64,000 nucleotides of DNA from Neobacillus soli NBRC 102451 (GTDB lineage Bacteria; Bacillota; Bacilli; Bacillales; Cytobacillaceae): assembly GCF_001591665.1 (NCBI RefSeq), contig NZ_BCVI01000042.1, positions 1-64,000 on the forward strand, written 5' to 3'. The number at the start of each line of letters is the position of its first letter. The stretch's first letter is position 1. The notes below the pieces were generated by a model. The model was not told the origin of the DNA, did no database searches, and saw only the letters and a list, made by a program, of their open reading frames with translations. This document shows, in pieces, positions 44,461 through 52,746 of this stretch. A program made the position numbers and the translations under genes.

Positions 44461-44791
44461 GTTGCTGATATAGTAAATATTAACTTGATGAAATGCGGCG
44501 GAATCTATCCAGCCGTAAAGCTAGCCCATTAAGCCAAGCTCGCATGAATAGAATGTCAGGTCGGATCTATGGTTGAATCCTCCTTCGGTTCGGCGGCAGG
44601 TTTCCGGGTTGCTTTTTCAAAAAAAGTTAATACTAGTGGAGTTGACAGGTCCTTTGAAGTTTTCCAAGGATATCGGAAATTTAGTGTACGATGTGCCGTT
44701 TATTCGCTTAACCGCGAAGCCGTGATTAGGAATTGAGGTCATTGAAGAAAAGCTACGGGAGTTAACTGTTTTTCGGGATAGTGTTTATTAA
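44461..44791 (+). pseudogene. Remnant of an enolase-superfamily dipeptide epimerase
   Basis: Translated, the stretch reads VADIVNINLMKCGGIYPAVK, then CQVGSMVESSFGSAAG, and after a +1 frame change VYDVPFIRLTAKP, stop, LGIEVIEEKLRELTV. This matches the C-terminal third of dipeptide epimerases, e.g. the intact paralogue at 22753 (ADLINIKLMKAGGI, CMVGSMIETRLG). There are stops at 44530, 44545 and 44723 and at least one frameshift, and the N-terminal two-thirds are gone. Its old stop codon overlaps the ribosome site of the next gene, showing they were once one operon. Confidence 0.85.
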
Positions 44792-44805
44792 AAGGAGGGC
44801 TATTT

Positions 44806-45525
44806 GTGGATTGCATTTTTGAAGGAATTGTTAAGCAGGGCGGCGGGAATATTGAGGTTCCATTTTATGTCCGAAAATTAACGGTAGATGATTTGCGGGA
44901 TATTTTGCTTTTGCAGGAACAGGTGGTTCTTCAGTTAGAGGATAAATGGGTGTTGCAGCCGCTTTCGGAGGAAGAGTTTCAATTTATATTAACTGGAAAC
45001 GGATTAATGATTGGCGCCTTCGCCGCCGGGGAACTCATTGCCTTTCGGGCGCTGCTCGTTCCTCCGCTAGATGAAGAGCATTTAGGCTGGGATCTCGGTT
45101 TAGCAGAGAGGGAGCTGCCGAGGGTCATCTATCAGGAAATTTCAAGTGTCCTCCCGGAATACCGTGGGAACGGGCTCCAAAAGACACTGGCGAAACTGAT
45201 CATGGAGGAACTAGGCCGGCAGAACAATAAATTCCGCTATATTTGTTGTACAGTGGCGCCGTTTAATATTCCAAGTTTAAAGGATAAGTTTGCACAAGGC
45301 ATGCAAATTGGGGCGTTGAAGGAAAAGTATGGCGGCCGGCTCCGTTATATATTTGTCAAGGAATTGGCGGAAGGGAATGAGGGGGCCATTCCGGTATGGA
45401 AGGAAATTACTACCATCCACATGGCCGATATTGCGGCCCAAAAAGAAAAACTCAGCCAGGGATGGCGCGGCTTTCAAATGGAAGAAAACCATGGCACCAT
45501 CTCGGTCAATTACGGACGAAGATAA
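44806..45525 (+). CDS. GNAT-family N-acyltransferase
   Basis: 239 residues. FYVRKLTVDDLRDILLLQEQV is the GNAT N-terminus; SVLPEYRGNGLQKTLAKLIMEE carries the acetyl-CoA-binding RGNGLQ loop (Q/RxxGxG/A), and ICCTVAPFNIPSLKDKFAQGM is the last core strand. GTG 44806 follows AAAGGAGGG. It originally followed the decayed epimerase and M20 genes. The acceptor is unknown; an amino acid or dipeptide is a reasonable guess from context. Confidence 0.82.
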   Translation: MDCIFEGIVKQGGGNIEVPFYVRKLTVDDLRDILLLQEQVVLQLEDKWVLQPLSEEEFQFILTGNGLMIGAFAAGELIAFRALLVPPLDEEHLGWDLGLAERELPRVIYQEISSVLPEYRGNGLQKTLAKLIMEELGRQNNKFRYICCTVAPFNIPSLKDKFAQGMQIGALKEKYGGRLRYIFVKELAEGNEGAIPVWKEITTIHMADIAAQKEKLSQGWRGFQMEENHGTISVNYGRR

Positions 45526-45543
45526 TGTGGTGTTACATAACAT

Positions 45544-45645
45544 GGTGTCAGGCACCGCTCGTGGACAAATTGCGCAATTTGTCCGTGTGGGGTGGACGGT
45601 TGATGGGAGGGGTTGCTTAACACTCGATTCAGGGTGTCAGGCACT
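45544..45645 (+). repeat. Dispersed palindromic element, left arm, palindromic core, second left arm
   Basis: GGTGTCAGGCACC at 45544-45556, a core GGACAAATTGCGCAATTTGT that is the start of a 22-base perfect palindrome (45563-45584), and 50 bases later another left arm GGTGTCAGGCACT at 45633-45645 followed by a T run. No right arm. Confidence 0.8.
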
Positions 45646-45803
45646 CCTTTTTTTGTTGTTAAGGGGCGGGGCTACGCTGATTTTGTGTGGGATATGGAGG
45701 TTTTTTACAATATTTGTCGAATAATTTAATTGTAATGGATACGGTTTGATATGATTGAGCGGGCATAAGCTCAATTAATATAACGCTGGAAGGGGTGGGA
45801 TGG

Positions 45804-46877
45804 TTGGCTAAGCGGTTGGTCAAGGAGAATGAGTTGAAATTCTTGAAGCGGGAACTACAATTTTTAGAAGAGTCAGAGCTTCTGCCGGCGGGAAAGGCCA
45901 CGGAAATAGAAGAGATATACGAGGTGCAGATGCTTTCTTTTACAAAAACACTTTTGTATGTCGGTTCTATTTTGATTGGCGCCGGGATCCTCAGTTTTAT
46001 CGCCAGCAATTGGGATGAAATCGGGAAAACAGTCAAATTCCTTTTTATACTTTGTCTGTTCATCGGCTGCAATTTCGCTGGTTATAAGATGGAAAAGAAC
46101 TACCCGAAAACATCAAAAGGTCTTTATTATTTAGGTGTGCTCGTGTTCGGGGCAGGGATTTTCCTTGTCGAGCAAATGTTTCATCTGGGACGAAGTTTTC
46201 AGGTTGCTTTTTTATGGTGGTCGCTTGGAATTTTGCCGTTAGCATGGGTATTGCGGGATAAATGGATTCTCCTTGCAGCATCACTATTTGTGTTCGTGTC
46301 GATGATGGATGAACGCTATCTCCAGGGCGAAAGTATTCCATTTTGGACGCTGCTATTTATTGCAGCCATTTACCTGCTTAATGATAAAATTCATTTTTCA
46401 AAAGCAACCGGTTTTGTCATAGGTTTGCTGTCGCTAGCCTTTATTGGAACAGTGATAAGTTTCATTCTTAACCGGTACGAGTATAACGATGAACCCTATC
46501 TGTATGGTCTAATCTATCTAGGAATAGGTGTAGCTCTTGTTTTTGCAAAGGGAAAAATTAGGGACATCTATATTGTCCTAGGATACATCGTTCATGGAGT
46601 GGCTGCCCTTGTGTTATCTTTCGGGGAAAACTGGCCAATTGACTGGATGTATATTCCTTTTTCGATTCTCTATCTACTCTTTGTTTTGTACCTAATTAAA
46701 AGAGGGAGCTTGCTAAGTATCATCATCCTCTGCGTGCTAATTTTCCGCTTTTACCTGGATATTTCCTTTGATTTTCTGCCCAAATCACTCGTGTTTATCT
46801 TAGGCGGATTCTTACTGCTCGGCTTCGGTTTTTATTTTGAGAGGCAAAGAAAAAAAGGGGTGGGTGTGCATGAATAA
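45804..46877 (+). CDS. DUF2157 multi-span membrane protein
   Basis: About 357 residues. A charged N-terminal helix (KRLVKENELKFLKRELQFLE) is followed by about ten to eleven membrane helices, beginning LLYVGSILIGAGILSFIASN, the DUF2157 signature. TTG 45804 is preferred to GTG 45795, since GGAAGGGGTGG spans 45788-45798. Commonly paired with a GDYXXLXY protein, as here (8-base overlap). Function unknown. Confidence 0.82.
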   Translation: MAKRLVKENELKFLKRELQFLEESELLPAGKATEIEEIYEVQMLSFTKTLLYVGSILIGAGILSFIASNWDEIGKTVKFLFILCLFIGCNFAGYKMEKNYPKTSKGLYYLGVLVFGAGIFLVEQMFHLGRSFQVAFLWWSLGILPLAWVLRDKWILLAASLFVFVSMMDERYLQGESIPFWTLLFIAAIYLLNDKIHFSKATGFVIGLLSLAFIGTVISFILNRYEYNDEPYLYGLIYLGIGVALVFAKGKIRDIYIVLGYIVHGVAALVLSFGENWPIDWMYIPFSILYLLFVLYLIKRGSLLSIIILCVLIFRFYLDISFDFLPKSLVFILGGFLLLGFGFYFERQRKKGVGVHE

Positions 46878-47400
46878 ACGAACGAAACAGTTGCTATTGG
46901 CCTGTTCGGTGCCAGTGCTGATTCTTTTAGGCATGTGCGTTACACCTGTTTATACATTGTTAACAGGGGAAGAAATTATTCTCCAAACTAAACCAGTTGA
47001 CCCATCTGATCTATTTCGTGGAGATTATGTATCCCTTAGCTATGAGGCAGAAGAAGTTCCAAAACAATTAGTGGAAAAAGGGGTTGTCAATGAATTGAAA
47101 GACCGGTGGGGCGAGTTAAAAGTGTATGTGCTGTTAGAGAAAAAGCACGGCATCGATACCCCAAGCAAAGTCACACTGAATAAACCAAAAAAGGGAATTT
47201 ACCTAACCGGAAAACTGGACTATATTGGAACGAATACGAATGAGGAACAGGTAGCCTTCATCCAATACAGCTTAGACAAATATTACGTGGCAGACAACAC
47301 AGGAACAGAATGGGAAAAAGCCTCTGCCAAAGGCGAAATATTAGCAAAAATAAAAGTAAACAACGGCTACGCCATCCTAACCGATCTCGAAATGAAGTAA
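46870..47400 (+). CDS. GDYXXLXY domain membrane-anchored protein
   Basis: 176 residues. One N-terminal membrane helix (about 8-32) and an extracytoplasmic domain with the defining GDYVSLSY at 51-58 after DPSDLFR. The rest is beta-rich. ATG 46870 lies after GGGGTGGG inside the end of the DUF2157 gene. The two are found together in many bacteria and probably form one membrane complex of unknown role. Confidence 0.85.
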   Translation: MNKRTKQLLLACSVPVLILLGMCVTPVYTLLTGEEIILQTKPVDPSDLFRGDYVSLSYEAEEVPKQLVEKGVVNELKDRWGELKVYVLLEKKHGIDTPSKVTLNKPKKGIYLTGKLDYIGTNTNEEQVAFIQYSLDKYYVADNTGTEWEKASAKGEILAKIKVNNGYAILTDLEMK

Positions 47401-47407
47401 AAAAGTT

Positions 47408-47457
47408 GGTGTCAGGCACCCCTCGTGGACAGATGTCCTTTTGTGGTGCCTGACACC
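47408..47457 (+). repeat. Dispersed palindromic element, full copy
   Basis: GGTGTCAGGCACC at 47408-47420, core CTCGTGGACAGATGTCCTTT, right arm GGTGCCTGACACC at 47445-47457, followed by CTTTCTTTTTT. It lies seven bases after the GDYXXLXY stop codon and could end that transcript. Confidence 0.92.
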
Positions 47458-47675
47458 CTTTCTTTTTTAGAGTTCAAGCATTAACTCTTTGTTTATCCTT
47501 TCCACCTATATTCGGTTAATTAAAGAATTCTTGGAACATAGGAAAGTCTACTAATCATAATAGTTATGCTTTTGTGAAAGGTAAAAAATTACTACTATTT
47601 AAGAATAAACAGTCCATAATAAATTAATCTGCCTCACGAGGTCATAGCCATCCTTTCTTAAGATATAAATAGTTA
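47458..47675. other. Intergenic region before bioY
   Basis: About 220 AT-rich bases without an ORF, between the palindromic element and the BirA operator. No gene seen. Confidence 0.45.
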
Positions 47676-47706
47676 TTGTTAACCTAAAAAATATTTTGGT
47701 TGACAA
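47676..47706. promoter_or_regulatory. BirA operator of bioY
   Basis: TTGTTAACC, 13 A/T bases, GGTTGACAA: an inverted repeat with one mismatch that matches the Firmicute BirA operator. Biotin-loaded BirA would bind and shut off bioY when biotin is plentiful. Confidence 0.87.
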
Positions 47707-47729
47707 TATACCCCTCGACCATTTACTTT
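47700..47729 (+). promoter_or_regulatory. bioY promoter overlapping the BirA operator
   Basis: TTGACA (47700-47705) forms part of the right operator arm; TACTTT lies 18 bases downstream (47724-47729). BirA binding would cover the -35 box. Confidence 0.65.
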
Positions 47730-47761
47730 AAAGTTAAGACAATTTACTTTGGGGTGGGAGA

Positions 47762-48358
47762 ATGGAAAGGAAATTAAGAGCTCTGGATTTAACACTTGTG
47801 GGGATGTTTGTGGCACTTATGGCGATTGGGGCTAACATAACCTCTTTTGTTCCATTTATGGTCGTGGGAGGGGTCCCCATTACACTGCAAACCTTTTTTG
47901 CCATTTTAGCAGGAGCCATTCTGGGCAGCCGATTAGGATCAATCGCGATGACCGTTTATATGCTAGTTGGATTAGTGGGGGTTCCTGTTTTTGCTAAATT
48001 TGGTGCAGGACCATCAACTATCTTTAGTCCAACATTTGGATTTATTATTTCGTATATTTTTACAGCGTTTATTATCGGAAAAATTGTAGAAAAGAAAAAG
48101 AGTGTGACTGTCTATATTATTGCGGCTGTAATCGGAATGGGCGTAAATTACGTTTTCGGCACAAATTGGATGTACTTGGCCTATAAACTTTGGTTTACAG
48201 CTCCAGAAGGATTTACATATAAAATGGCATGGCTATGGATGGTTGTCCCGCTGCCAAAGGATATTATCTTAGCGGCATTAGCTGGGATCATGGCCCATCG
48301 ACTAGAAAGGACCGTTCTATCAAAAGGGCAGTTTAAGAACTTAAAGCGTGTATCCTAA
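47762..48358 (+). CDS. bioY: Biotin transporter BioY
   Basis: S-component of the energy-coupling-factor (ECF) biotin transporter, 198 residues, six helices. GVPITLQTFFAILAGAILGSRLGSIA and the GPSTIFSPTFGFIISY region are BioY signatures. It captures biotin and works with the general EcfA/EcfT module, or on its own in some bacteria; no ecf genes are in the window. ATG 47762 follows TGGGGTGGGAG. Regulated by the BirA site upstream. Confidence 0.94.
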   Translation: MERKLRALDLTLVGMFVALMAIGANITSFVPFMVVGGVPITLQTFFAILAGAILGSRLGSIAMTVYMLVGLVGVPVFAKFGAGPSTIFSPTFGFIISYIFTAFIIGKIVEKKKSVTVYIIAAVIGMGVNYVFGTNWMYLAYKLWFTAPEGFTYKMAWLWMVVPLPKDIILAALAGIMAHRLERTVLSKGQFKNLKRVS

Positions 48359-48370
48359 ACAGAAACTATG

Positions 48371-48420
48371 GGTGTCAGGCACCACGCGTGGACATTTGTC
48401 TTTTTGCGGTGCCTGACACC
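48371..48420 (+). repeat. Dispersed palindromic element, full copy between convergent genes
   Basis: GGTGTCAGGCACC at 48371-48383, core CGTGGACATTTGTCTTTTTG, GGTGCCTGACACC at 48408-48420. It lies 12 bases after the bioY stop codon and one base before the tetR stop codon. Confidence 0.92.
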
Positions 48421-48421
48421 T

Positions 48422-49054
48422 TTATTCATATAACCCTGTTGTGTATGTCTCTGTAATATTCCCTGCAATTTCTTCGATAGAGTAGGGATAGCTATCGTTG
48501 TTTACGATGTCCCATAGGTACATTTCGTTGACGAAAAACCAGCTTTTCGCAATGATCTTAGAATTTACAGTTGTTTTCGCTAATCCAATTGCTTGGACAT
48601 GTTTGATGTCTTCCTCAATTCGATTGACAAAATTCTCCCGAATCGACTTCCACTTTACCTCAACGGCTTGCGAATATCCTTTTGCCTCGTAAAATACTCG
48701 TAAAATCCTTTTTTCAGATTCACCCAAACTGAGAAAAAGTTTGACCTGATTAACAATCATGACTCTCGCTTCCGGCAAAGATGTAGGGTCATATGATTGT
48801 TCTGCTATCGTATAGAATTGCTCCATCACATCATCCATTAGGGCGATTAGAATGTCATCCTTTCCCCTAAAATAAGTATAGGCTGACCCATAACCAATCC
48901 CAGCCTTTTTGATAATCTGCGAGATGGTCGTTTTTTCAAAGCCATTTTCGATAAAAATGTCTCCTGCGGCATTTAGCAGCTTTTGTTTTGTCAGTAAGGC
49001 TCTTTTCGTCCGGCCATCGATTTCTTTCTTCACTACATACACGCTCTTTTCCAA
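48422..49054 (-). CDS. TetR family transcriptional regulator
   Basis: 210 residues. The N-terminal helix-turn-helix spans about 20-65: KQKLLNAAGDIFIENGFEKT, ISQIIKKAGIGYGSAYTYF, then RGKDDILIALM. The C-terminal ligand domain is unlike any I can name. TTG 49054 has no clear ribosome site; GTG codons at residues 6 and 8 are other options. Divergent from kynureninase with an inverted repeat over the kynU promoter, so it probably represses that operon, with a tryptophan-pathway or aromatic compound as effector (inference). Confidence 0.85.
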   Translation of the reverse strand: MEKSVYVVKKEIDGRTKRALLTKQKLLNAAGDIFIENGFEKTTISQIIKKAGIGYGSAYTYFRGKDDILIALMDDVMEQFYTIAEQSYDPTSLPEARVMIVNQVKLFLSLGESEKRILRVFYEAKGYSQAVEVKWKSIRENFVNRIEEDIKHVQAIGLAKTTVNSKIIAKSWFFVNEMYLWDIVNNDSYPYSIEEIAGNITETYTTGLYE

Positions 49055-49144
49055 TAGCCAATTTACTTTTATTTATCGATTATACCAGTAAAATAATTTT
49101 ATATGAATTTTATCCAATGAGTGTTAATTTTCTGAAAATAAATG

Positions 49145-49173
49145 TTGACACCATGTCAAAATCATTGTATTCT
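49145..49173 (+). promoter_or_regulatory. kynU promoter with overlapping inverted repeat
   Basis: TTGACA (49145-49150), 17 bases, TATTCT (49168-49173). The -35 box is the left half of TTGACA-CCA-TGTCAA (49145-49159), a perfect 6-3-6 inverted repeat and a likely operator for the divergent TetR regulator. Confidence 0.65.
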
Positions 49174-49216
49174 CCAATTAGTAAGATGCAAAAAAGAGAA
49201 AGGGTGTTTACTTAAA

Positions 49217-50503
49217 ATGGAAGCGTATACATTTAATACGTCGGAGTCCTATGCAGAATCACTAGATGAAAAAGCTGAGTTAACAATGTTTAGAGACGAA
49301 TTTTATCTTCAAAATGATCATTATTATATGGACGGCAATTCATTAGGCTTGCTCTCGAAACGGGCTGAGCAAACACTGCTAAACTCGCTTGAAGACTGGA
49401 AAAGACATGGAATCGATGGTTGGATGACCGGGAAGCAGCCTTGGTTTTACTTATCTGAAAAAATTGGAGCAAAGCTTGCGCCTTTAGTTGGAGCCAAGGA
49501 AGTGGAGGTCATTGCAACTGGATCCATCACCGCTAATATCCACCAGCTAATTGCCACATTTTATCACCCTGATGGAAAAAGGAAGAAAATTTTAGCGGAC
49601 GAATTAACCTTTCCATCTGATATTTATGCACTTCAAAGTCAAATTAGTTTGAAAAACCTCGACCCAGTGGAAGATCTTATTCGAGTGAAAAGCAGAGATG
49701 GACGTACCATTAACGAAGAAGACATCATTGCTGCTATGACAGACGAAGTAGCCCTTATATTAATGCCATCAGTACTTTATCGCAGCGGTCAGATGCTAGA
49801 TATGGAACGTTTAACCAAAGAGGCCCATCAGCGTGGCATCCTTATCGGTTTTGATCTTGCCCATTCGGCAGGTGCCATTCCGCACGAACTACACAATTGG
49901 GAAGTGGACTTTGCAATGTGGTGTAATTATAAATATTTGAATGGCGGCCCAGGCAGTGTTGGCGGATTATTTGTTCATGAAAAGCATTTTGGAACACTCC
50001 CTGGATTGACGGGATGGTTTAGTTCGAAAAAAGAAAAGCAATTTGATATGGAGCATGTTCTAACCCCAGCTGAAACTGCCGGTGCTTTCCAAATTGGTAC
50101 CCCGCATGTGCTGAGTGCAGCACCGATTTTAGGGTCATTGGAAATCTTCCATGAAGCTGGAATGGAAAACATACGCAGGAAATCTTTAAGTCTAACACGT
50201 TACATGATGGATCTAATTGACCATGAATTGCAGGGAATGGGATTTGCCATCACGAATCCTAGCGATGATCGTTTTAGGGGTGGGCATGTCTGCCTGGAAC
50301 ACGATGAAGCTGCCCGAATCTGCAAAGCGTTAAAAGAAAAACATGTTACACCGGACTTCCGTGCCCCTAATGTCATCCGTTTAGCGCCAATTGCCCTATA
50401 CACTAGTTACCATGACATCTGGAAAATGGTCCAAATCCTTAAAACTATCATGAAAGAAGAACAATACAAAAAATTTAAAAACGAACGCGAAGTCGTGGCA
50501 TAA
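49217..50503 (+). CDS. kynU: Kynureninase
   Basis: PLP-dependent kynureninase, 428 residues, cleaving L-kynurenine (or 3-hydroxykynurenine) to anthranilate and alanine. The PLP lysine is Lys239 in [37 protein letters not shown] and [13 protein letters not shown] are family motifs. ATG 49217 begins [16 protein letters not shown] and follows AAAGGGTG; the longer reading from 49142 starts in the promoter. No tryptophan dioxygenase or kynurenine formamidase is next to it; an amino-acid permease follows. It may act on imported kynurenine. Confidence 0.93.
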   Translation: MEAYTFNTSESYAESLDEKAELTMFRDEFYLQNDHYYMDGNSLGLLSKRAEQTLLNSLEDWKRHGIDGWMTGKQPWFYLSEKIGAKLAPLVGAKEVEVIATGSITANIHQLIATFYHPDGKRKKILADELTFPSDIYALQSQISLKNLDPVEDLIRVKSRDGRTINEEDIIAAMTDEVALILMPSVLYRSGQMLDMERLTKEAHQRGILIGFDLAHSAGAIPHELHNWEVDFAMWCNYKYLNGGPGSVGGLFVHEKHFGTLPGLTGWFSSKKEKQFDMEHVLTPAETAGAFQIGTPHVLSAAPILGSLEIFHEAGMENIRRKSLSLTRYMMDLIDHELQGMGFAITNPSDDRFRGGHVCLEHDEAARICKALKEKHVTPDFRAPNVIRLAPIALYTSYHDIWKMVQILKTIMKEEQYKKFKNEREVVA

Positions 50504-50506
50504 AGG

Positions 50507-50579
50507 GGTGTCAGGTACCGTTGGGGATAACGGGTGTCCCTCTCTCGTGGACAAGTGTCTTTCTGTGGTGCCTGACACC
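50507..50579 (+). repeat. Dispersed palindromic element, full copy with enlarged centre
   Basis: Left arm GGTGTCAGGTACC (50507-50519, one change), inserted GTTGGGGATAACGGGTGTCC, core CTCGTGGACAAGTGTCTTTC, right arm GGTGCCTGACACC (50567-50579). It starts three bases after the kynU stop. Confidence 0.88.
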
Positions 50580-50630
50580 ATTTTCATAGCACTAGTTTTA
50601 TAAATTGATAGGGGACGAGGGGGAAGTTTT

Positions 50631-52043
50631 GTGGGTGGGAAGAATGATTTTCAGAGGATTGTGGAGCGCGAGCAGGGGTTGAAGAAAGGCTTGTCTACTG
50701 GCCAGATTTCGATGATTGCGATAGGGGGAGCAATCGGAACTGGGTTATTTTTAGGAAGCGGTTTTGCGATTGGACTAGCAGGTCCGAGTGTTTTAATCAG
50801 TTATGGAATTGGTGCGCTCATTGCCTTGCTATTAATGGGATGTTTAGCAGAGATGACCGTTGCTCATCCAACATCGGGATCGTTTGGTGCGTTTGCAGAG
50901 CATTATATCAATCCATGGGCTGGTTATGTTGTTCGATATTCGTATTGGGCATGCATTGTTGCTGCCGTTGGAGTAGAGGTTTCAGCCGTAGCCGTTTATA
51001 TGGGTTACTGGTTCCCAAACGTGCCAGGATGGTTGTGGATTCTCATCTTCTCAGCCGTACTTATTTATGTGAATGCAACGAGCGTAAACTTATTTGGAAG
51101 CGTTGAATATTGGTTTTCAATGATAAAAATTGTTGCCATTGTTATTTTTATATTATTAGGAGCCTATGTTGTCTTTGGTCCAACTGGTGGAAATCATATT
51201 GGCTTCCAAAATCTTACGAATGATGGCGGTTTTTTGCCGAATGGAATTTCGGGGATGTGGGTAGCTGTTGTTATCGCTCTTTTCAGTTATCTTAGTATTG
51301 AGATGATTGCGGTTACCGCAGGGGAAGCAAAAGACCCGCAAGTGGCGGTGCCAAAAGCATTAAAGGCAACTGTTTTCCGTTTGATAATATTCTATATTTT
51401 CACACTAATACTAATGATTGCTATTGTTCCATGGAAAAAAGCTGGAATTGATGAAAGCCCGTTTGTAAAAGTGTTTGAATTCATGCATGTCCCTGGCGGG
51501 GCAGGTGTGATGAACTTTGTAGTCTTGGTAGCTGCGTTATCTGCCATGAACAGTCAGCTCTATATAACCACCCGGATGATGTTCTCACTTTCCCGTGCAG
51601 GCTATGCACCAGCGAAATTTGGGCATTTAAGTAAAAAGGGAATTCCTGCTTATGCCTTAGCGTTATCCACTGTGGGAATCGCTGTGGCAGCTATAATCAA
51701 TGCAATTACTCCGGATAAAGCCTATTTGGTAATGATGGGAATCTCAATGTTTGGTGCTATGTTTACCTGGTTTATGATCTTTGTCACTCATTTATTCTTT
51801 AGGAAAAAATGGCGTGGCGGCAAGTTAGTTGTCCGGATGTGGGGCTTCCCATACTTAACCATTTTAGGTGCCGGATTAATGCTTAGTATTATTGTAACAA
51901 CCTGGTTTGTCGATGCGTTTAAAATGACATTGTATATAGGGATTCCGTGGCTGGTCGTTATCAGTCTTGCCTATATGGTTCATAAAAAAAAGGCCGGACA
52001 TTCTCTATCGAACGTTGAAAGGGAAGACAATAAAGTCATTTAA
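50631..52043 (+). CDS. Amino-acid permease (APC superfamily)
   Basis: 470 residues, twelve helices. IGGAIGTGLFLGSGFAIGLAG is the AAT-family TM1 motif, and SYLSIEMIAVTAGEAKDP is the TM6 region typical of amino-acid/proton symporters. GTG 50631 follows GAGGGGGAAG. It lies downstream of kynU, separated by the palindromic element, and may import aromatic amino acids or kynurenine. The substrate cannot be read from sequence. Confidence 0.88.
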   Translation: MGGKNDFQRIVEREQGLKKGLSTGQISMIAIGGAIGTGLFLGSGFAIGLAGPSVLISYGIGALIALLLMGCLAEMTVAHPTSGSFGAFAEHYINPWAGYVVRYSYWACIVAAVGVEVSAVAVYMGYWFPNVPGWLWILIFSAVLIYVNATSVNLFGSVEYWFSMIKIVAIVIFILLGAYVVFGPTGGNHIGFQNLTNDGGFLPNGISGMWVAVVIALFSYLSIEMIAVTAGEAKDPQVAVPKALKATVFRLIIFYIFTLILMIAIVPWKKAGIDESPFVKVFEFMHVPGGAGVMNFVVLVAALSAMNSQLYITTRMMFSLSRAGYAPAKFGHLSKKGIPAYALALSTVGIAVAAIINAITPDKAYLVMMGISMFGAMFTWFMIFVTHLFFRKKWRGGKLVVRMWGFPYLTILGAGLMLSIIVTTWFVDAFKMTLYIGIPWLVVISLAYMVHKKKAGHSLSNVEREDNKVI

Positions 52044-52053
52044 TATCAAAGAC

Positions 52054-52111
52054 AAAAGGTGCCTGACACCCGTGCGTTACAGAATAACGCCTCGGGTGTC
52101 AGGCACCTTTT
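52054..52111. repeat. Palindromic element with arms in reversed order; bidirectional terminator
   Basis: A 19-base stem: AAAAGGTGCCTGACACCCG (52054-52072) and its complement (52093-52111), with an inner GCGTTA / TAACGC stem. Here the GGTGCCTGACACC arm comes first and the core is unrelated to the GTGGACA core of other copies. A-run before and T-run after make it a terminator in both directions. Confidence 0.9.
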
Positions 52112-52199
52112 GATATCTGTAAATAATTTACAATTCTTTTTCTCCCAATAAGATAATATCTTTATGTAAAAGGATATGTCGTTAAGGATGGGGGAGCTC

Positions 52200-52670
52200 A
52201 TGAAAGAAGAAATGTTTATGAAGATGGCAGTTGATATTGCTTACGAAAATGTGGTCACAAACGGTGGTGGTCCTTTTGGGGCTGTTGTGGTAAAAAACGG
52301 ACAGATTATAGGTGTGGGGCGTAATCAAGTAACGACAAAAAAAGATCCGACCGCACACGCTGAGATTAAAGCAATTCGAGCCGCAAGTAAGTACTTGAAT
52401 AACAATGAATTGAAAGATTGCCAGCTTTATACGAGCTGTGAGCCATGCCCCATGTGTCTTGGGGCCATCTATTGGGCAAGACTAAAAGTAGTGTACTATG
52501 GGTGCACAAATAAAGATTCCGCCAAAATTGGATTTGACGATGAATTTATCTATAAACAAATTGCCTTACCCGTTGACCAACGAAGTATCCCAATGGTCCG
52601 GGTGGTCCCGCCCAATACCTACCAGCCCTTCCATGCCTGGGTAAACAAAACAAATAAGAAAAAATATTAA
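52200..52670 (+). CDS. guaD: Guanine deaminase
   Basis: Cytidine-deaminase-fold guanine deaminase, 156 residues, turning guanine to xanthine. Zinc ligands His53 (TAHAE), Cys83 and Cys86 (CEPCPMC) and proton shuttle Glu55 have the same numbers as in B. subtilis GuaD, which is also 156 residues. GFDDEFIYKQI matches the family's C-terminal motif. ATG 52200 with GGGGAG is preferred to 52176. Role: purine salvage and nitrogen release. Confidence 0.93.
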   Translation: MKEEMFMKMAVDIAYENVVTNGGGPFGAVVVKNGQIIGVGRNQVTTKKDPTAHAEIKAIRAASKYLNNNELKDCQLYTSCEPCPMCLGAIYWARLKVVYYGCTNKDSAKIGFDDEFIYKQIALPVDQRSIPMVRVVPPNTYQPFHAWVNKTNKKKY

Positions 52671-52672
52671 CG

Positions 52673-52722
52673 GGTGTCAGGCACCACTCGTGGACATTTG
52701 TCCACGAGTGGTGCCTGACACC
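52673..52722. repeat. Dispersed palindromic element, perfect 24-bp inverted repeat
   Basis: The whole 50-base unit is a perfect palindrome apart from a 2-base centre: GGTGTCAGGCACC, then ACTCGTGGACA, TT, and the exact complement. It begins two bases after the guaD stop codon, between convergent guaD and iclR-type genes. This copy best shows the ancestral form. Confidence 0.95.
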
Positions 52723-52746
52723 TTAATTGTTCGCACACCAGTAACC

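Noticed and set aside
49142-49216. N-terminal extension of kynureninase
   Set aside because: The added codons lie across the promoter and operator; homologous sequence begins at ATG 49217.
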